From the NCBI RefSeq assembly GCF_902825155.1, contig NZ_CADEAG010000006.1, positions 1 to 64,000 on the forward strand: a stretch of 64,000 nucleotides of DNA, read 5' to 3'. The DNA comes from Bartonella taylorii 8TBB (lineage in GTDB: Bacteria > Pseudomonadota > Alphaproteobacteria > Rhizobiales > Rhizobiaceae). Position numbers and translations under genes: made by a program. Below are positions 35,819 through 45,515 of the stretch, one piece after another; position 1 is the stretch's first letter, and each line of letters begins with the position of its first letter. The notes beneath the pieces were generated by a model. That model ran no database searches. It worked only from the letters and a program-made list of their open reading frames with translations, and was not told where the DNA came from.

Positions 35819-36421
35819 CTACGCGTGCCCCATTTCAGAAACGAGATAGGTCGGGTTGATCCCCATGCGGATCAAACTTTCATCGTATTTGCAATTTAAA
35901 TTACTTTCAAAAAGAAAACTAGGCGATGTGGAGCTAATCAGCCAACCATTTGTAGAAATTTCTGCCTCGAGCTGTCCAGCTTTCCATCCAGCATAACCTA
36001 ATGCTATCAATGCATGTTGTGGACCTTGCTCACAACTGATTGCCTTTAATATATCAATCGTTGCAGTAAAACAGATCTTATCTGCAATAGAAACAGTTTC
36101 TTCACAAGCATAATCATCAGAATGCAGTACAAAACCACGTGAAGAATCAACAGGTCCACCATAGCGTACTGGAAATTTTTTTATTGGTTCAGAAAGACCT
36201 TTTTTTTGACCACTGTTTATGACTCCAAGATGCAGCAAAAGCTCTGGAAAATCAATATGGTGCAACTTATTAAGAATAATCCCCATAGCACCAGCATCAG
36301 AATGCGCGCAAACATAAATAACAGAACGAATAAAGCGTTTGTCATTCATCCCTGGCATTGCTATGAGCAACTGTCCACCCAAAAAGCCATTACACTGCTT
36401 CATCAATCTGTTATTCTCCAT
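35819..36421 (-). CDS. YqgE/AlgH-family protein
   Basis: A 200-residue protein of the YqgE/AlgH (UPF0301) family. Signature segments are [54 protein letters not shown] and [16 protein letters not shown]. No biochemical function is firmly established for the family. It has no signal peptide and is divergent from the DsbD-N-domain gene at 36475, with a short shared promoter region. Confidence 0.92.
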   Translation of the reverse strand: MENNRLMKQCNGFLGGQLLIAMPGMNDKRFIRSVIYVCAHSDAGAMGIILNKLHHIDFPELLLHLGVINSGQKKGLSEPIKKFPVRYGGPVDSSRGFVLHSDDYACEETVSIADKICFTATIDILKAISCEQGPQHALIALGYAGWKAGQLEAEISTNGWLISSTSPSFLFESNLNCKYDESLIRMGINPTYLVSEMGHA

Positions 36422-36474
36422 AATTTACATAATAAAATTTAACTCAGTTCGTACAAAAGGAAAATAAAGCTCCA

Positions 36475-37332
36475 ATGAAAAAAATTCAAACACTTATAAA
36501 CTTACGAAATAACGCGACTTTCTTTTATAAAAAACTTTTAGTTACTTTAAGCTTAACATTCATATTTTTAGAATTTATTAACATCCCTGTTAGTGCTCAA
36601 ACGAAACAAAACGCATATCTTTTTCCAACATCTTGGTATGAATCAGATGGTGGTTGTATCAGATTAGCTGTTACCGAACCCTCTCTTTCTGGAATAAGAA
36701 ACGGCATTATTGAAATTCTTCTTAAACCAGGATGGAAAACCTATTGGCGTAATCCAGGGAATTCAGGTTTTGCACCATTTTTTAACTTCAACCAACAAGT
36801 TTCTTATGAAATCTTTTATCCCACACCACAGCTTTATGAAACAGAAAATGACTGGTCATTAGGCTATAAAGATAAAGTAGTATTGCCTTTTAATATTTCC
36901 GGTTCAAGCAAAAATTTAAGTGGCACTTTAACTCTTGGATTATGTAATAAAATCTGTCTTCCGTTTACTGTTAACTTTGATTTTTCTCTATCCGTTCAAA
37001 AAAACAAATACCTCCCTTTATCCTTGTTAAAGAAGGCTCAAGATGCCTTACCCCGTACAACGCATCCTGAATTTCAAATAAGCGCTAAAAAAGAGAGAGA
37101 CACCCTCTTCATCAAAATACAAAATAACAACAAAATTATACCTTCTTCTCTCTTTTTAGATGGAGGAGAAATGCAAATTGGACCAGCAAAAAAAGTGAGC
37201 GAAAATGCAGAATACACATCCTTCAGTGCTTCCATCTACTTCACACCAAAGGAAACAAATCAAAAAGTTTTTTATACAGTTGCCTTTAAAAATTATGCCT
37301 TAAGTGGAACATTCATACTCCATACGCAATAA
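36475..37332 (+). CDS. Periplasmic protein with DsbD N-terminal-like domain
   Basis: A 285-residue exported protein. Residues 1-40 hold a signal peptide (LLVTLSLTFIFLEFINIPVS, then AQ). The rest resembles the thiol:disulfide interchange DsbD N-terminal domain family as found in Rhizobiales: LKPGWKTYWRNPGNSGFAP, YPTPQLYE, GYKDKVVLPF, and the cysteine pair in LGLCNKICLPF, which could exchange disulfides. No membrane domain follows, so it is the stand-alone form, perhaps a partner in cytochrome c or envelope thiol metabolism. The DsbA-like protein (21141) is elsewhere. Confidence 0.8.
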   Translation: MKKIQTLINLRNNATFFYKKLLVTLSLTFIFLEFINIPVSAQTKQNAYLFPTSWYESDGGCIRLAVTEPSLSGIRNGIIEILLKPGWKTYWRNPGNSGFAPFFNFNQQVSYEIFYPTPQLYETENDWSLGYKDKVVLPFNISGSSKNLSGTLTLGLCNKICLPFTVNFDFSLSVQKNKYLPLSLLKKAQDALPRTTHPEFQISAKKERDTLFIKIQNNNKIIPSSLFLDGGEMQIGPAKKVSENAEYTSFSASIYFTPKETNQKVFYTVAFKNYALSGTFILHTQ

Positions 37333-37377
37333 AACTCTCTTGATACTCCGTGATAAAAGCAAAATATCCCAAAATGA

Positions 37378-37845
37378 CTATGCTGGAAAATATCCATTTT
37401 CGCGATATTTGGTAATTGCTTTCCGAGCAAGTGCATCTGCACGCTCATTATCTGGATGTCCCGCATGCCCTTTTACCCAATGCCATCTGATAGTATGATG
37501 AGAACAAGCATCTTCAAGAGCTTGCCATAACTCCATATTTTTCACAGGACTATTTGACGCCGTACGCCAATGATTTTTCTTCCAACCTTCAAGCCACATA
37601 GAGATACCATTGCGGACATACACAGAGTCCGTATAAAGTTCGACAGAACAGGGTTCTTTAAGCGCCTTCAGTGCATGAATCGCCGCTACTAATTCCATTT
37701 GATTGTTAGTTGTGTGCTCTTGTCCACCATAAAGTTCACGTTCATGACCATTCCAGCGTAAAACTGCTCCCCATCCTCCAACTCCAGGATTACCAGAGCA
37801 TGCACCATCTGTATAAATTTCAACGACTTTTTGTTGATTTAACAT
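37378..37845 (-). CDS. rnhA: Ribonuclease HI
   Basis: A 155-residue RNase H that cuts RNA in RNA/DNA hybrids. The four catalytic acids are in place: D in [13 protein letters not shown] in [11 protein letters not shown] in ELYTDSVYV, and D in GHPDNERAD. Length and basic handle region ([10 protein letters not shown]) match E. coli RNase HI. The ATG at 37845 is preferred to a TTG three codons earlier. It follows thrB closely on the same strand; rnhB is also in the window at 59266. Confidence 0.96.
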   Translation of the reverse strand: MLNQQKVVEIYTDGACSGNPGVGGWGAVLRWNGHERELYGGQEHTTNNQMELVAAIHALKALKEPCSVELYTDSVYVRNGISMWLEGWKKNHWRTASNSPVKNMELWQALEDACSHHTIRWHWVKGHAGHPDNERADALARKAITKYRENGYFPA

Positions 37846-37850
37846 AAAAT

Positions 37851-38810
37851 TCAAAAACCCAATTCACTGAGTGAACCTATATTACTGAAAAAACAAAGCT
37901 TGTGCCAATATTCACGTGGATCTTTTTTAACCACAAAACTATCCGGCGGTGTATTAAACCAATCATAAAGTCGCGTGAGAAGAAAACGTAAAGAGGCACC
38001 ACGCACTAATAAAATAATCGCCTTTAATTCTAAGGAGAGCAATGGCCTTATCTTTTGATAGTTTTCCAATAACTTACGTGCTTTGGCGAGACTATAGGAA
38101 TAATCTTGTTCAAAACACCAAGCATTCAAGCAGATAGCTAAATCATAAGCTAAGAAATCATTACAAGCAAAATAAAAGTCTATAATACCAGAAAGACGAT
38201 GATTCAAAAAAAACACGTTATCATTAAATAAATCAGCATGAATAATGCCTGTTGGCAAATTTGACGGCCAATTTTCTTGCAAAAAAGCTAATTCCATATC
38301 AATTTTTTGCCCAAACTCTTTTAACAACGCATCTTTGCTCATTTGGCAATGTTTCCACAATAACTTCCAGCCCATAACAGAAAGGCTATTTTTACGGCTG
38401 AGTGTAAAATCCCGTCCTGCTAAATGCAACTGCGCTAAACTCGTTCCCACTTCGCCACAGTGGTATATATTGGGCTGACGAATCCACATCCCTTCCAGAA
38501 ACGTAATAATAGCAGCAGGACGCCCTGCTAGTTCACCAATCGTTGTCCCATCACTTTGTACTACTGGTTGAGGACAAGGAATTCCACGCTGGCTTAAATG
38601 CTGCATCAAGCTACAAAAAAAGGGCAAATCATCTTTTGAAATACGTTTTTCATAAAGTGTTAGAACAAACCTCCCTTTTGTCGTATACAGCATGAAATTA
38701 GAATTTTCTATTCCCTCCTCTATGCCTTGATAGGACAAAAGCGAACCTATCGAATAACGTTTCAAAAATATCTTCAAATCATTTGGATGGATATTTGTAT
38801 AAACTGCCAT
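37851..38810 (-). CDS. thrB: Homoserine kinase, ThrB of the APH-fold type
   Basis: A 319-residue kinase that phosphorylates homoserine in threonine synthesis. It belongs to the aminoglycoside-phosphotransferase fold used by alphaproteobacteria rather than the GHMP type: [20 protein letters not shown] at the start, catalytic loop [16 protein letters not shown] (about residues 188-203), then [18 protein letters not shown]. It overlaps the end of ispH by one base and runs into rnhA, giving an ispH-thrB-rnhA operon, an order common in Rhizobiales. Confidence 0.93.
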   Translation of the reverse strand: MAVYTNIHPNDLKIFLKRYSIGSLLSYQGIEEGIENSNFMLYTTKGRFVLTLYEKRISKDDLPFFCSLMQHLSQRGIPCPQPVVQSDGTTIGELAGRPAAIITFLEGMWIRQPNIYHCGEVGTSLAQLHLAGRDFTLSRKNSLSVMGWKLLWKHCQMSKDALLKEFGQKIDMELAFLQENWPSNLPTGIIHADLFNDNVFFLNHRLSGIIDFYFACNDFLAYDLAICLNAWCFEQDYSYSLAKARKLLENYQKIRPLLSLELKAIILLVRGASLRFLLTRLYDWFNTPPDSFVVKKDPREYWHKLCFFSNIGSLSELGF

Positions 38811-39865
38811 TATTTTGCTTTCGTTATAGACATGCGTGTATTCTGATGTTCATTTTTCAACGTCTTAACTCGACCATTAACAAAAGCCATATCTTGAGGT
38901 GTTAAAGTAACGTCACGTAATTCGCGACTTACCAAAAATGTTTCCGTTTCCACCACTGTTTCAGCCAATTCTATTATAACATCATAACGCTCGCGAAAAG
39001 CTGATATAATTTCATCAATAATAATTTCAGGAGCAGAAGCCCCTGCTGACAGACTTACAACAGAAAGAGCTCCCAGACGATCAAAATCAATTTCATCAGC
39101 ACGCTGAACTAAAATAGCCCGTTGCGCACCAAACCTTTCAGCAACTTCTACCAAACGTCGCGAATTAGAGGAATTGGGCGCCCCAACAATCAAAAACAAA
39201 TCGCTTCCCAACGCTGCTGCCTTAACAGCATCTTGCCTGTTCGTGGTAGCATAGCAAATTGATTCAGCAGCTGGAGCTTCTAACGTAGGAAAACGCCGTT
39301 GTAGCACATCGAGAACCTCCGCCGTATCTTCAACAGAAAGAGTCGTTTGTGTAACAAATCCTAATTTATCTGGATCATTTGGTTGATAATGTAAAGCATC
39401 TTCAATCGTTTCAATTAATGTCACAGCTCCTTTTTCAAGCTGTCCCATTGTTCCTATCACCTCAGGATGACCAGAATGACCAATCAATATAACATGACGT
39501 CCATGACGTTGATGCCGTATCGCTTGTTTATGAACTTTAGAGACCAACGGACATGTTGCATCGAGATAAAACAAATTATAGAGGCGCGCTTCTTCTGGTA
39601 CAGACTTCGGTACACCGTGGGCAGAAAATACAACAGGTTGACTGCGGTGTTTTTCTGGAATCTCATCAAGTTCTTCAACAAAAATGGCTCCGCGTTGCTG
39701 TAATCCCTCAACGACATAGCGGTTGTGCACAATTTCATGACGAACATAGACTGGAGCTCCATATTTTTTTAATGCAAGAAGGACAATCTGAATAGCACGA
39801 TCAACCCCCGCACAAAATCCACGCGGACCGCAAAGACGCATTGTTAAAGGAGGAAGTGTAGTCAT
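38810..39865 (-). CDS. ispH: 4-hydroxy-3-methylbut-2-enyl diphosphate reductase
   Basis: A 351-residue Fe-S enzyme for the last step of the MEP isoprenoid pathway. The three cluster cysteines are visible: GFCAGVDRA near the N-terminus, DATCPLVSKVH in the middle, and ICYATTNRQ. The motifs GHSGHPEVIGTMGQ and VGAPNSSNSRRL also match. It is the first gene of the ispH-thrB-rnhA operon. Two other MEP genes, dxs and ispE, lie in this window. Confidence 0.97.
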   Translation of the reverse strand: MTTLPPLTMRLCGPRGFCAGVDRAIQIVLLALKKYGAPVYVRHEIVHNRYVVEGLQQRGAIFVEELDEIPEKHRSQPVVFSAHGVPKSVPEEARLYNLFYLDATCPLVSKVHKQAIRHQRHGRHVILIGHSGHPEVIGTMGQLEKGAVTLIETIEDALHYQPNDPDKLGFVTQTTLSVEDTAEVLDVLQRRFPTLEAPAAESICYATTNRQDAVKAAALGSDLFLIVGAPNSSNSRRLVEVAERFGAQRAILVQRADEIDFDRLGALSVVSLSAGASAPEIIIDEIISAFRERYDVIIELAETVVETETFLVSRELRDVTLTPQDMAFVNGRVKTLKNEHQNTRMSITKAK

Positions 39866-40053
39866 AAATCATCCTTAATATCTTTCATTTTGAGCATCTG
39901 ATCAAAAAAACTATCTTTATCACTACATAAACAATATAAAAAGAAAGAATTGGCAATACCACCCTCTTCCATAACAGTACACCATATAGTGTATTCTTAA
40001 AGCATTTTCCTGTAGCAAAACGTCTTTTAAGTTTGCATTTTTATTTCACTGTA

Positions 40054-40989
40054 CTAGCGGATAAGAAAATACCGTACAAGGGATTCAATCAAAAGCACTC
40101 CAAAGAGAGCAGCCAAATAAAATAACGAAAAGAAAAATGTCTTCTTTGCCATCAAAATAGTTGTGCTACGCGTATCAGCTTTCCACAAACGATAAGAAAA
40201 ATGCATAAAAATAATGCCCAAAACTGTTGAAAAAATACCATAAAGAATTCCCCCAAAACCGATAATATAAGGTCCTGCTGCACATATTGCCATAAGCACA
40301 GTATAAAATAAAATCTGTTTTTTTGCTGAATTTTCGCCCCGTACATTAGGCATCATGGGAATGCCCGCTGCATCATAATCAAGAGAAGAAAATAAAGAAA
40401 GAGACCAAAAATGCGGAGGAGTCCACATAAAAATGATTAAAAATAACAAAAAGCTCTCAATACTCACTGTCCCCGTTGCCGCAGCCCATCCAATCATTGG
40501 TGGAAAAGCCCCAGATGCACCGCCAATAACAATATTTTGTGGCGTTCTACGCTTTAACCAAATTGTATAGATAACGACATAAAAAAAGATCGTAAATGCA
40601 AGAAAAATTGCTGAAAACCAATTAATGAAGCTCCCCATAATTAATACAGAAAGTATAGAAAGAATCATGCCAAAAATAAATGCCTTGCTAGGGCTGATTT
40701 TCCCAGTAGGAATGGGGCGATTTTTGGTACGTTCCATAACTGCATCAATGTCAGCATCATACCACATATTAAGTGCTCCCGCACCACCACCGCCTACAGC
40801 AATACACAATATTGCTAAAAAACCATAAAATGGATTCATAGAAACAGGTGACATCACAAGTCCAACCAAAGCCGTAAATACAACAAGTGACATAACCCGT
40901 GGTTTTAATAACGTGATATAATCACCAATGCTGGATTTTGGTGGAGTTGATTTATCACTTGCAGCCGAAAATTCTCTTAAAACAGACAT
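40054..40989 (-). CDS. ctaB: Protoheme IX farnesyltransferase
   Basis: A membrane prenyltransferase of about 311 residues that makes heme O from heme B for cytochrome oxidase. The aspartate-rich motif NMWYDADIDAVMERTKNRPI (about residues 78-97) binds the prenyl diphosphate; NIVIGGASGAFPPMIGWAA and the second acidic motif region FSSLDYDAAGIPMMP follow. Eight or nine transmembrane helices are predicted. The start is either ATG 40989 or a TTG three codons before it. It stands alone here. Confidence 0.93.
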   Translation of the reverse strand: MSVLREFSAASDKSTPPKSSIGDYITLLKPRVMSLVVFTALVGLVMSPVSMNPFYGFLAILCIAVGGGGAGALNMWYDADIDAVMERTKNRPIPTGKISPSKAFIFGMILSILSVLIMGSFINWFSAIFLAFTIFFYVVIYTIWLKRRTPQNIVIGGASGAFPPMIGWAAATGTVSIESFLLFLIIFMWTPPHFWSLSLFSSLDYDAAGIPMMPNVRGENSAKKQILFYTVLMAICAAGPYIIGFGGILYGIFSTVLGIIFMHFSYRLWKADTRSTTILMAKKTFFFSLFYLAALFGVLLIESLVRYFLIR

Positions 40990-41349
40990 TCCACTCAAAA
41001 ACCTTTTCCATTTCTATCATCCACAAACAAATATTGTCTGGCATATGGGAATGATCAATTAATATCATAGTGTTTTGAGAACATATAGGATATCTTTCTT
41101 ATACGTATCCCCTAAAAACAGATGGAAATACTTGCAACAAAAATACATTTTTTCAATGTACATTATTTATTATATTTACAAACATACCATAAAAATAATC
41201 ATATCAAACATCATAAAGCAAGGCTAATAGCCTTTTCTGCTATGACATTTTTTCTACTTTTTTATTTCATGCATATGGATTAATATGTTTGGGCGGAGAA
41301 TGGTTTTGTGTTATAATTTCGGCTTGAGAATTTGTTTTTATGTAGAGCT
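40990..41349. other. Divergent intergenic region between ctaB and the ialB-like gene
   Basis: About 360 bp, AT-rich, without a gene. It must hold the promoters of the two divergent genes. No clear -35/-10 pair, repeat or RNA element was recognised. Confidence 0.3.
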
Positions 41350-41928
41350 ATGCATAATGATGCAGTGTTGATGTGGTTAGGCCTTTCTGTGATACTTTAT
41401 AAATTGCTAAAAAAAACTTTGTTTGTTTGTGTTGTTATTTTCACACTCTATAGTGCTTCTATCAATCATGCACTTGCACAAACACCTCATGAGCAAAATG
41501 TTCCTGCTCCACAAAACTACGGCGCATGGACAAAAGTTTGTTCTCTGCCTCCAGGTACGCCTAATATGCAATGTGAAGTTGTACAAAATGTACATACACA
41601 AAATCGCCATGACATTACTCTCCGTGTTACGTTTTATAAACTCCCTAAAAATCAAGGAGCTTTGATGCGTGTTTTTGTTCCAATTCGTGTTGAATTGCGC
41701 CCTGGGGTTGGCCTTAAAATTGATGATAAAAATATGGGAAGAGTAGAATATCGCCGTTGTCTTGGTGATAATTGTGTTGCTGAAGCTGTCCTTAAGGAAG
41801 ACATACTACAACTCTTTTTTAAAGGTAAAATGGCAACTTACTTTATTTTTACAACTCCCGAGCAAGCAGTTGGAGGACTCATTGATCTCAATGGTCTTAG
41901 TGATGCCTATGCAACTTTACCAACATAA
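41350..41928 (+). CDS. IalB-family (invasion-associated locus B) protein
   Basis: About 192 residues. After a hydrophobic signal segment (KTLFVCVVIFTLYSASINHA) the mature protein shows the IalB pattern: YGAWTKVCSLPPG, MQCEVVQNV, LPKNQGALMRVFVPIRVELR, then VEYRRCLGDNCVAEAVLKED with paired cysteines. IalB in Bartonella bacilliformis promotes red-cell invasion together with the hydrolase IalA, but IalB-like paralogues are widespread in Rhizobiales and not all have that role. The start is unsure: ATG 41350 and ATG 41371 lack good ribosome binding sites, and TTG 41332 is in frame too. Confidence 0.88.
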   Translation: MHNDAVLMWLGLSVILYKLLKKTLFVCVVIFTLYSASINHALAQTPHEQNVPAPQNYGAWTKVCSLPPGTPNMQCEVVQNVHTQNRHDITLRVTFYKLPKNQGALMRVFVPIRVELRPGVGLKIDDKNMGRVEYRRCLGDNCVAEAVLKEDILQLFFKGKMATYFIFTTPEQAVGGLIDLNGLSDAYATLPT

Positions 41929-42034
41929 TAGAATTTACGCACATTAAATGATTAAAATCTCGTAGCACATTTCACAGCTTCTTAAACAAGACAAATGGGG
42001 ATTTTCCAAGTTCCCATAAAATAAGGTAACAACT

Positions 42035-43453
42035 ATGAAATCGCTGATTGACCATTTTGATATTGCCTCGTCTAAAGTGCAATCACTTGTAAAAGAAACA
42101 CTTCATCACGCTGATGATGGTGAACTTTACCTAGAATATACAGAAAGCGAAACGCTTTTATTTGATAATGGGCAGCTTAAAAACGGCTCATTTCATCAGG
42201 ACATGGGGTTTGGTCTGCGTGTTGTTGCTGGAGAAGCTACTGGATATGCACACTCTAGTGAATTATCAGTTGCTGCACTCAAACGTGCTAGTGACGCAGC
42301 AAAGGCTGTTACTTATAATAATCATGCAGGTCCTTATAACGCAGCACCTCAAAAAACAAACAAAAGGCTTTATCAACCACATAACCCCCTTGATGCTCCA
42401 TCATTTGAGGAAAAAAGTGCACTTTTGCAAAAAATTGATGCCTATTTACGGGCAAAAAATAATAAATTGCATCAAGTTACTGTTTCTCTTTCTGGTTCAC
42501 TACAGCATATCGAAGTTTTACGTGCAGATGAGCATCTGGTTCGTGATGTTCGCCCTCTTGTACGACTTTCTATATCTGTGGTTGCTGCTCAGGGTAATCG
42601 GCGTGAAAATGGCTTCTATGGATGTGGTGGGCGGCAAGCATTTGACCAATTCATTCATGAAGAAAATTGGAAAATGGCTGCTGATGAAGCCTTACGTATG
42701 GCTCTCATAAACTTAGAAGCAGAAGCAGCGCCAGCAGGGACATTTGATGTTGTTTTAGCCAATGGATGGCCTGGTGTTATGCTTCATGAAGCAGTAGGAC
42801 ATGGTTTGGAAGGGGATTTTAACCGCAAAAAAACTTCTGCTTTTGCCGGACTTTTGGGCCAACAAATTGCCGCAAAAGGTGTTACAGTTGTTGATGATGG
42901 TACAATTCCCCAGTGCCGTGGTTCACTCACAATCGACGATGAAGGCACCCCTTCAGGATATAATGTCCTTATTGAAGATGGAAAGCTTGTTGGTTACATG
43001 CAAGACAGACTCAATGCTCGACTTATGGGGGTTAATCCAACCGGAAACGGACGGCGTGAATCCTATGCATATGCACCAATGCCAAGAATGACGAATACGA
43101 TCATGTTAGGGGGGGACAAAACACCTGAAGAAATTCTATCCTCACTCAAAAGTGGTATCTATGCTGTTTCATTTGGTGGTGGACAAGTTGATATCACCTC
43201 TGGAAAATTCGTCTTTGAATGTACTGAAGCTTACAGAGTGGAAAATGGCAAAATTGTAGCCCCAATCAAAGGTGCGACACTCATCGGAAATGGGCCGGAT
43301 GCTATGAAACGTATTACAATGATTGGGAATGATAGCAAACTTGATAATGGTATCGGTATGTGCGGAAAAGCCGGACAAAACGTTCCTGTTGGCGTTGGAC
43401 AGCCTCACTTGCGAATCAATAATATGACAATTGGAGGAACAGCTTTTTCATAA
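42035..43453 (+). CDS. tldD: Metalloprotease TldD
   Basis: A 472-residue zinc peptidase subunit of the TldD/TldE (PmbA) complex. The zinc motif is HEAVGHGLEGDFNR (about residues 250-263) and the C-terminal cysteine region GMCGKAGQNVPVGVGQPH is typical. The complex degrades unfolded peptides and matures some peptide products. The partner gene pmbA is not in the window, which is usual since the two are often unlinked. AAGGT precedes the ATG. Confidence 0.95.
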   Translation: MKSLIDHFDIASSKVQSLVKETLHHADDGELYLEYTESETLLFDNGQLKNGSFHQDMGFGLRVVAGEATGYAHSSELSVAALKRASDAAKAVTYNNHAGPYNAAPQKTNKRLYQPHNPLDAPSFEEKSALLQKIDAYLRAKNNKLHQVTVSLSGSLQHIEVLRADEHLVRDVRPLVRLSISVVAAQGNRRENGFYGCGGRQAFDQFIHEENWKMAADEALRMALINLEAEAAPAGTFDVVLANGWPGVMLHEAVGHGLEGDFNRKKTSAFAGLLGQQIAAKGVTVVDDGTIPQCRGSLTIDDEGTPSGYNVLIEDGKLVGYMQDRLNARLMGVNPTGNGRRESYAYAPMPRMTNTIMLGGDKTPEEILSSLKSGIYAVSFGGGQVDITSGKFVFECTEAYRVENGKIVAPIKGATLIGNGPDAMKRITMIGNDSKLDNGIGMCGKAGQNVPVGVGQPHLRINNMTIGGTAFS

Positions 43454-43518
43454 AATATACCAAATGAACTTGATTTTAAAATTTCTCAAAGAAATTCAGA
43501 AAAGCTTTTCAATTTAGA

Positions 43519-44772
43519 CTAAAGCTTCCAACCTCTCTTTACTTTGCGCTTGCTCAAAACAGCAACAATTTCAACATGTGGTGACCATAAAAATTGATCA
43601 ATCGGTATGATTTGTTCTACTGTATAACCACCATCAACAAGAAGAGATAAATCACGAGCAAATGTAATAGGATTGCACGAAATAGCTATAACACGTGGTA
43701 TTGTTGCCTTAGCCAATTCACGTGCTTGCTCTTCTGCTCCAGCGCGTGGAGGATCAAAAACAACACTCTCAAAACACTCAAGTTCGTTCACAGAAAGTGG
43801 GCAGCGAAAAAGATCGCGTTTTTCACAGGTTACTGTTTTTAAACCAGTCGCAAAACGTGCTGCTGAATCTAAATTTGCCAACGCTACTTCATCATTTTCC
43901 ACCGCATGAACATTCATTTTCTTAGCCATACGCAATGTGAAGGTTCCAACCCCTGAAAACAAATCGGCAGCATTCTTTGCTTTTTTAAGATGAGTCAAAA
44001 TAATATTGCTTATAGTATTTTCTGCTTCCAAAGTTGCTTGAAGAAACCCGCCAGCCGGAAATTCAACACACACATCTCCAAAGTAAATCAATGGTTTTTC
44101 TTGTTCAACCAAGACTTCTCCTTCGACAGACAAACGCGTAATCCCAGACAAAAGGGCTGCACGCACCATTTTCTGGCGAATAGACTCATGGCGTATGACA
44201 CAACCACTTAAAGCAACATCAAACCCATTTTCAACGTGTGTTATCGTGATGTGAAACCGTTTTACATGATTGCTTAGAAAAGCACATAGCATCCTCATAT
44301 CACCCAGCTTAGATATGAGCTCTGGACGACTCACGGGACATTCTTTAAGAGCCACAATATCATGAGAAAAATGACGATTAAAACCGACTCTCTGACCTTG
44401 TGGTGTCATAGATGCTGTTAAAGTAATTCGCCGGCGACTATAGGGTTTACACTCGATTAAAGGTGAAATGGCAACATCAAGCCCATATTCTTTGAGCGCA
44501 TCAACAACCAACTGTCGTTTCCATACGCGATAAACATCGGTACGCCAATGCTGAAGTGCACACCCTCCACATTCCCCAAAATGCTGGCAAAGGGCATCAA
44601 TGCGTTCTGGTGATTTTTCCTTTAATGCTATGAGTGTAGCGTATTTTCCATGAACAGCGATTTCAGCAAATTCTCTTGGTAAAGTAAAAGGAACATAAAC
44701 AAACCCATGAGGTGTATTGGAAACACCATGACCGTTCGTTCCAATATGGTCGATTATGACATTGTCATTCAC
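43519..44772 (-). CDS. Class I SAM-dependent RNA (uracil-5) methyltransferase, TrmA/RlmD type
   Basis: A 417-residue RNA methyltransferase. It has an N-terminal TRAM-like domain (1-50), then an Fe-S cysteine cluster (CQHFGECGGCALQHW), the Rossmann fold (DLFSGVGTFTL, residue about 270), DPPRAGAEEQ, and the catalytic cysteine in ISCNPITFARDL. Members methylate uracil C5 in rRNA or tRNA; which site is used here cannot be told. Its start overlaps the end of tlyA, so it closes the dxs-tlyA operon, an order common in Rhizobiales. Confidence 0.9.
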   Translation of the reverse strand: MNDNVIIDHIGTNGHGVSNTPHGFVYVPFTLPREFAEIAVHGKYATLIALKEKSPERIDALCQHFGECGGCALQHWRTDVYRVWKRQLVVDALKEYGLDVAISPLIECKPYSRRRITLTASMTPQGQRVGFNRHFSHDIVALKECPVSRPELISKLGDMRMLCAFLSNHVKRFHITITHVENGFDVALSGCVIRHESIRQKMVRAALLSGITRLSVEGEVLVEQEKPLIYFGDVCVEFPAGGFLQATLEAENTISNIILTHLKKAKNAADLFSGVGTFTLRMAKKMNVHAVENDEVALANLDSAARFATGLKTVTCEKRDLFRCPLSVNELECFESVVFDPPRAGAEEQARELAKATIPRVIAISCNPITFARDLSLLVDGGYTVEQIIPIDQFLWSPHVEIVAVLSKRKVKRGWKL

Positions 44773-45514
44773 TCTTTTTTTCCCCGAATAATAAATATTC
44801 TAGATTACCATCTCCACCAGCAATGGGTGAGGGCAGCAAACCTTTTGCACTCCATCCACTTTGCATATTCAGCCAATTAAAAAGTTCTTCAGCAGTTTGT
44901 TTAGCCATTGATGGATCTTTCAATATCCCCCCCTTACCAAGATGCTTACGGCCAACCTCAAATTGAGGTTTTACCAATAAAACAGCTTGAGCTCCCTTTT
45001 GGGCCAAAGATAAAACAGGAGGTAATGCAAGCTTGAGAGAAATAAAACTAACATCCGATACTATGAGATTAATTTCTCGACCGCCTAAATGTTCTTGTTT
45101 CAAATCTCTCACATTCAAACCTTCTAATAAGGTTATAGCACTCTTGCCTGATAAACGCACATCGAATTGATTATGACCAACATCAACAGCAATAATATGA
45201 GCCACCCCACGTTCTAAAAGAACTTGCGTAAAACCTCCTGTTGATGCACCAATATCAATAGCAGTCACTTTATCGGTGACAATCGGAAATGCATCAAGTG
45301 CACTGATCAATTTTAACGCTGCACGCGAGACATAATTCTGTGCCGGATCGCAAACTACAATTTCTGCATCGTTAGAAATAATTTGCCCAGCTTTAATAAT
45401 TATTTCGCCGTTAACCTTAACTGTTTGGCGCATGATGGCATCACGTGCTCGTGAGCGCGTCGTAAAAAAGTTTTTTTCAACTAAGAGAACATCAAGCCTT
45501 TTTCTGACAGACAT
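44765..45514 (-). CDS. tlyA: TlyA-family rRNA methyltransferase
   Basis: A 249-residue protein. An N-terminal S4 RNA-binding domain (RKRLDVLLVEKNFF, then RARDAIMRQTVKVNGEI) is followed by an FtsJ-like methyltransferase domain (AIDIGASTGGFTQVLLERGV, then DVSFISLKLALPPVL). TlyA proteins methylate cytidine 2'-OH in rRNA and are often misnamed hemolysin. ATG 45514 is chosen; the longer frame runs inside dxs. The stop of dxs lies one base before this start. Confidence 0.93.
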   Translation of the reverse strand: MSVRKRLDVLLVEKNFFTTRSRARDAIMRQTVKVNGEIIIKAGQIISNDAEIVVCDPAQNYVSRAALKLISALDAFPIVTDKVTAIDIGASTGGFTQVLLERGVAHIIAVDVGHNQFDVRLSGKSAITLLEGLNVRDLKQEHLGGREINLIVSDVSFISLKLALPPVLSLAQKGAQAVLLVKPQFEVGRKHLGKGGILKDPSMAKQTAEELFNWLNMQSGWSAKGLLPSPIAGGDGNLEYLLFGEKKSE

Positions 45515-45515
45515 C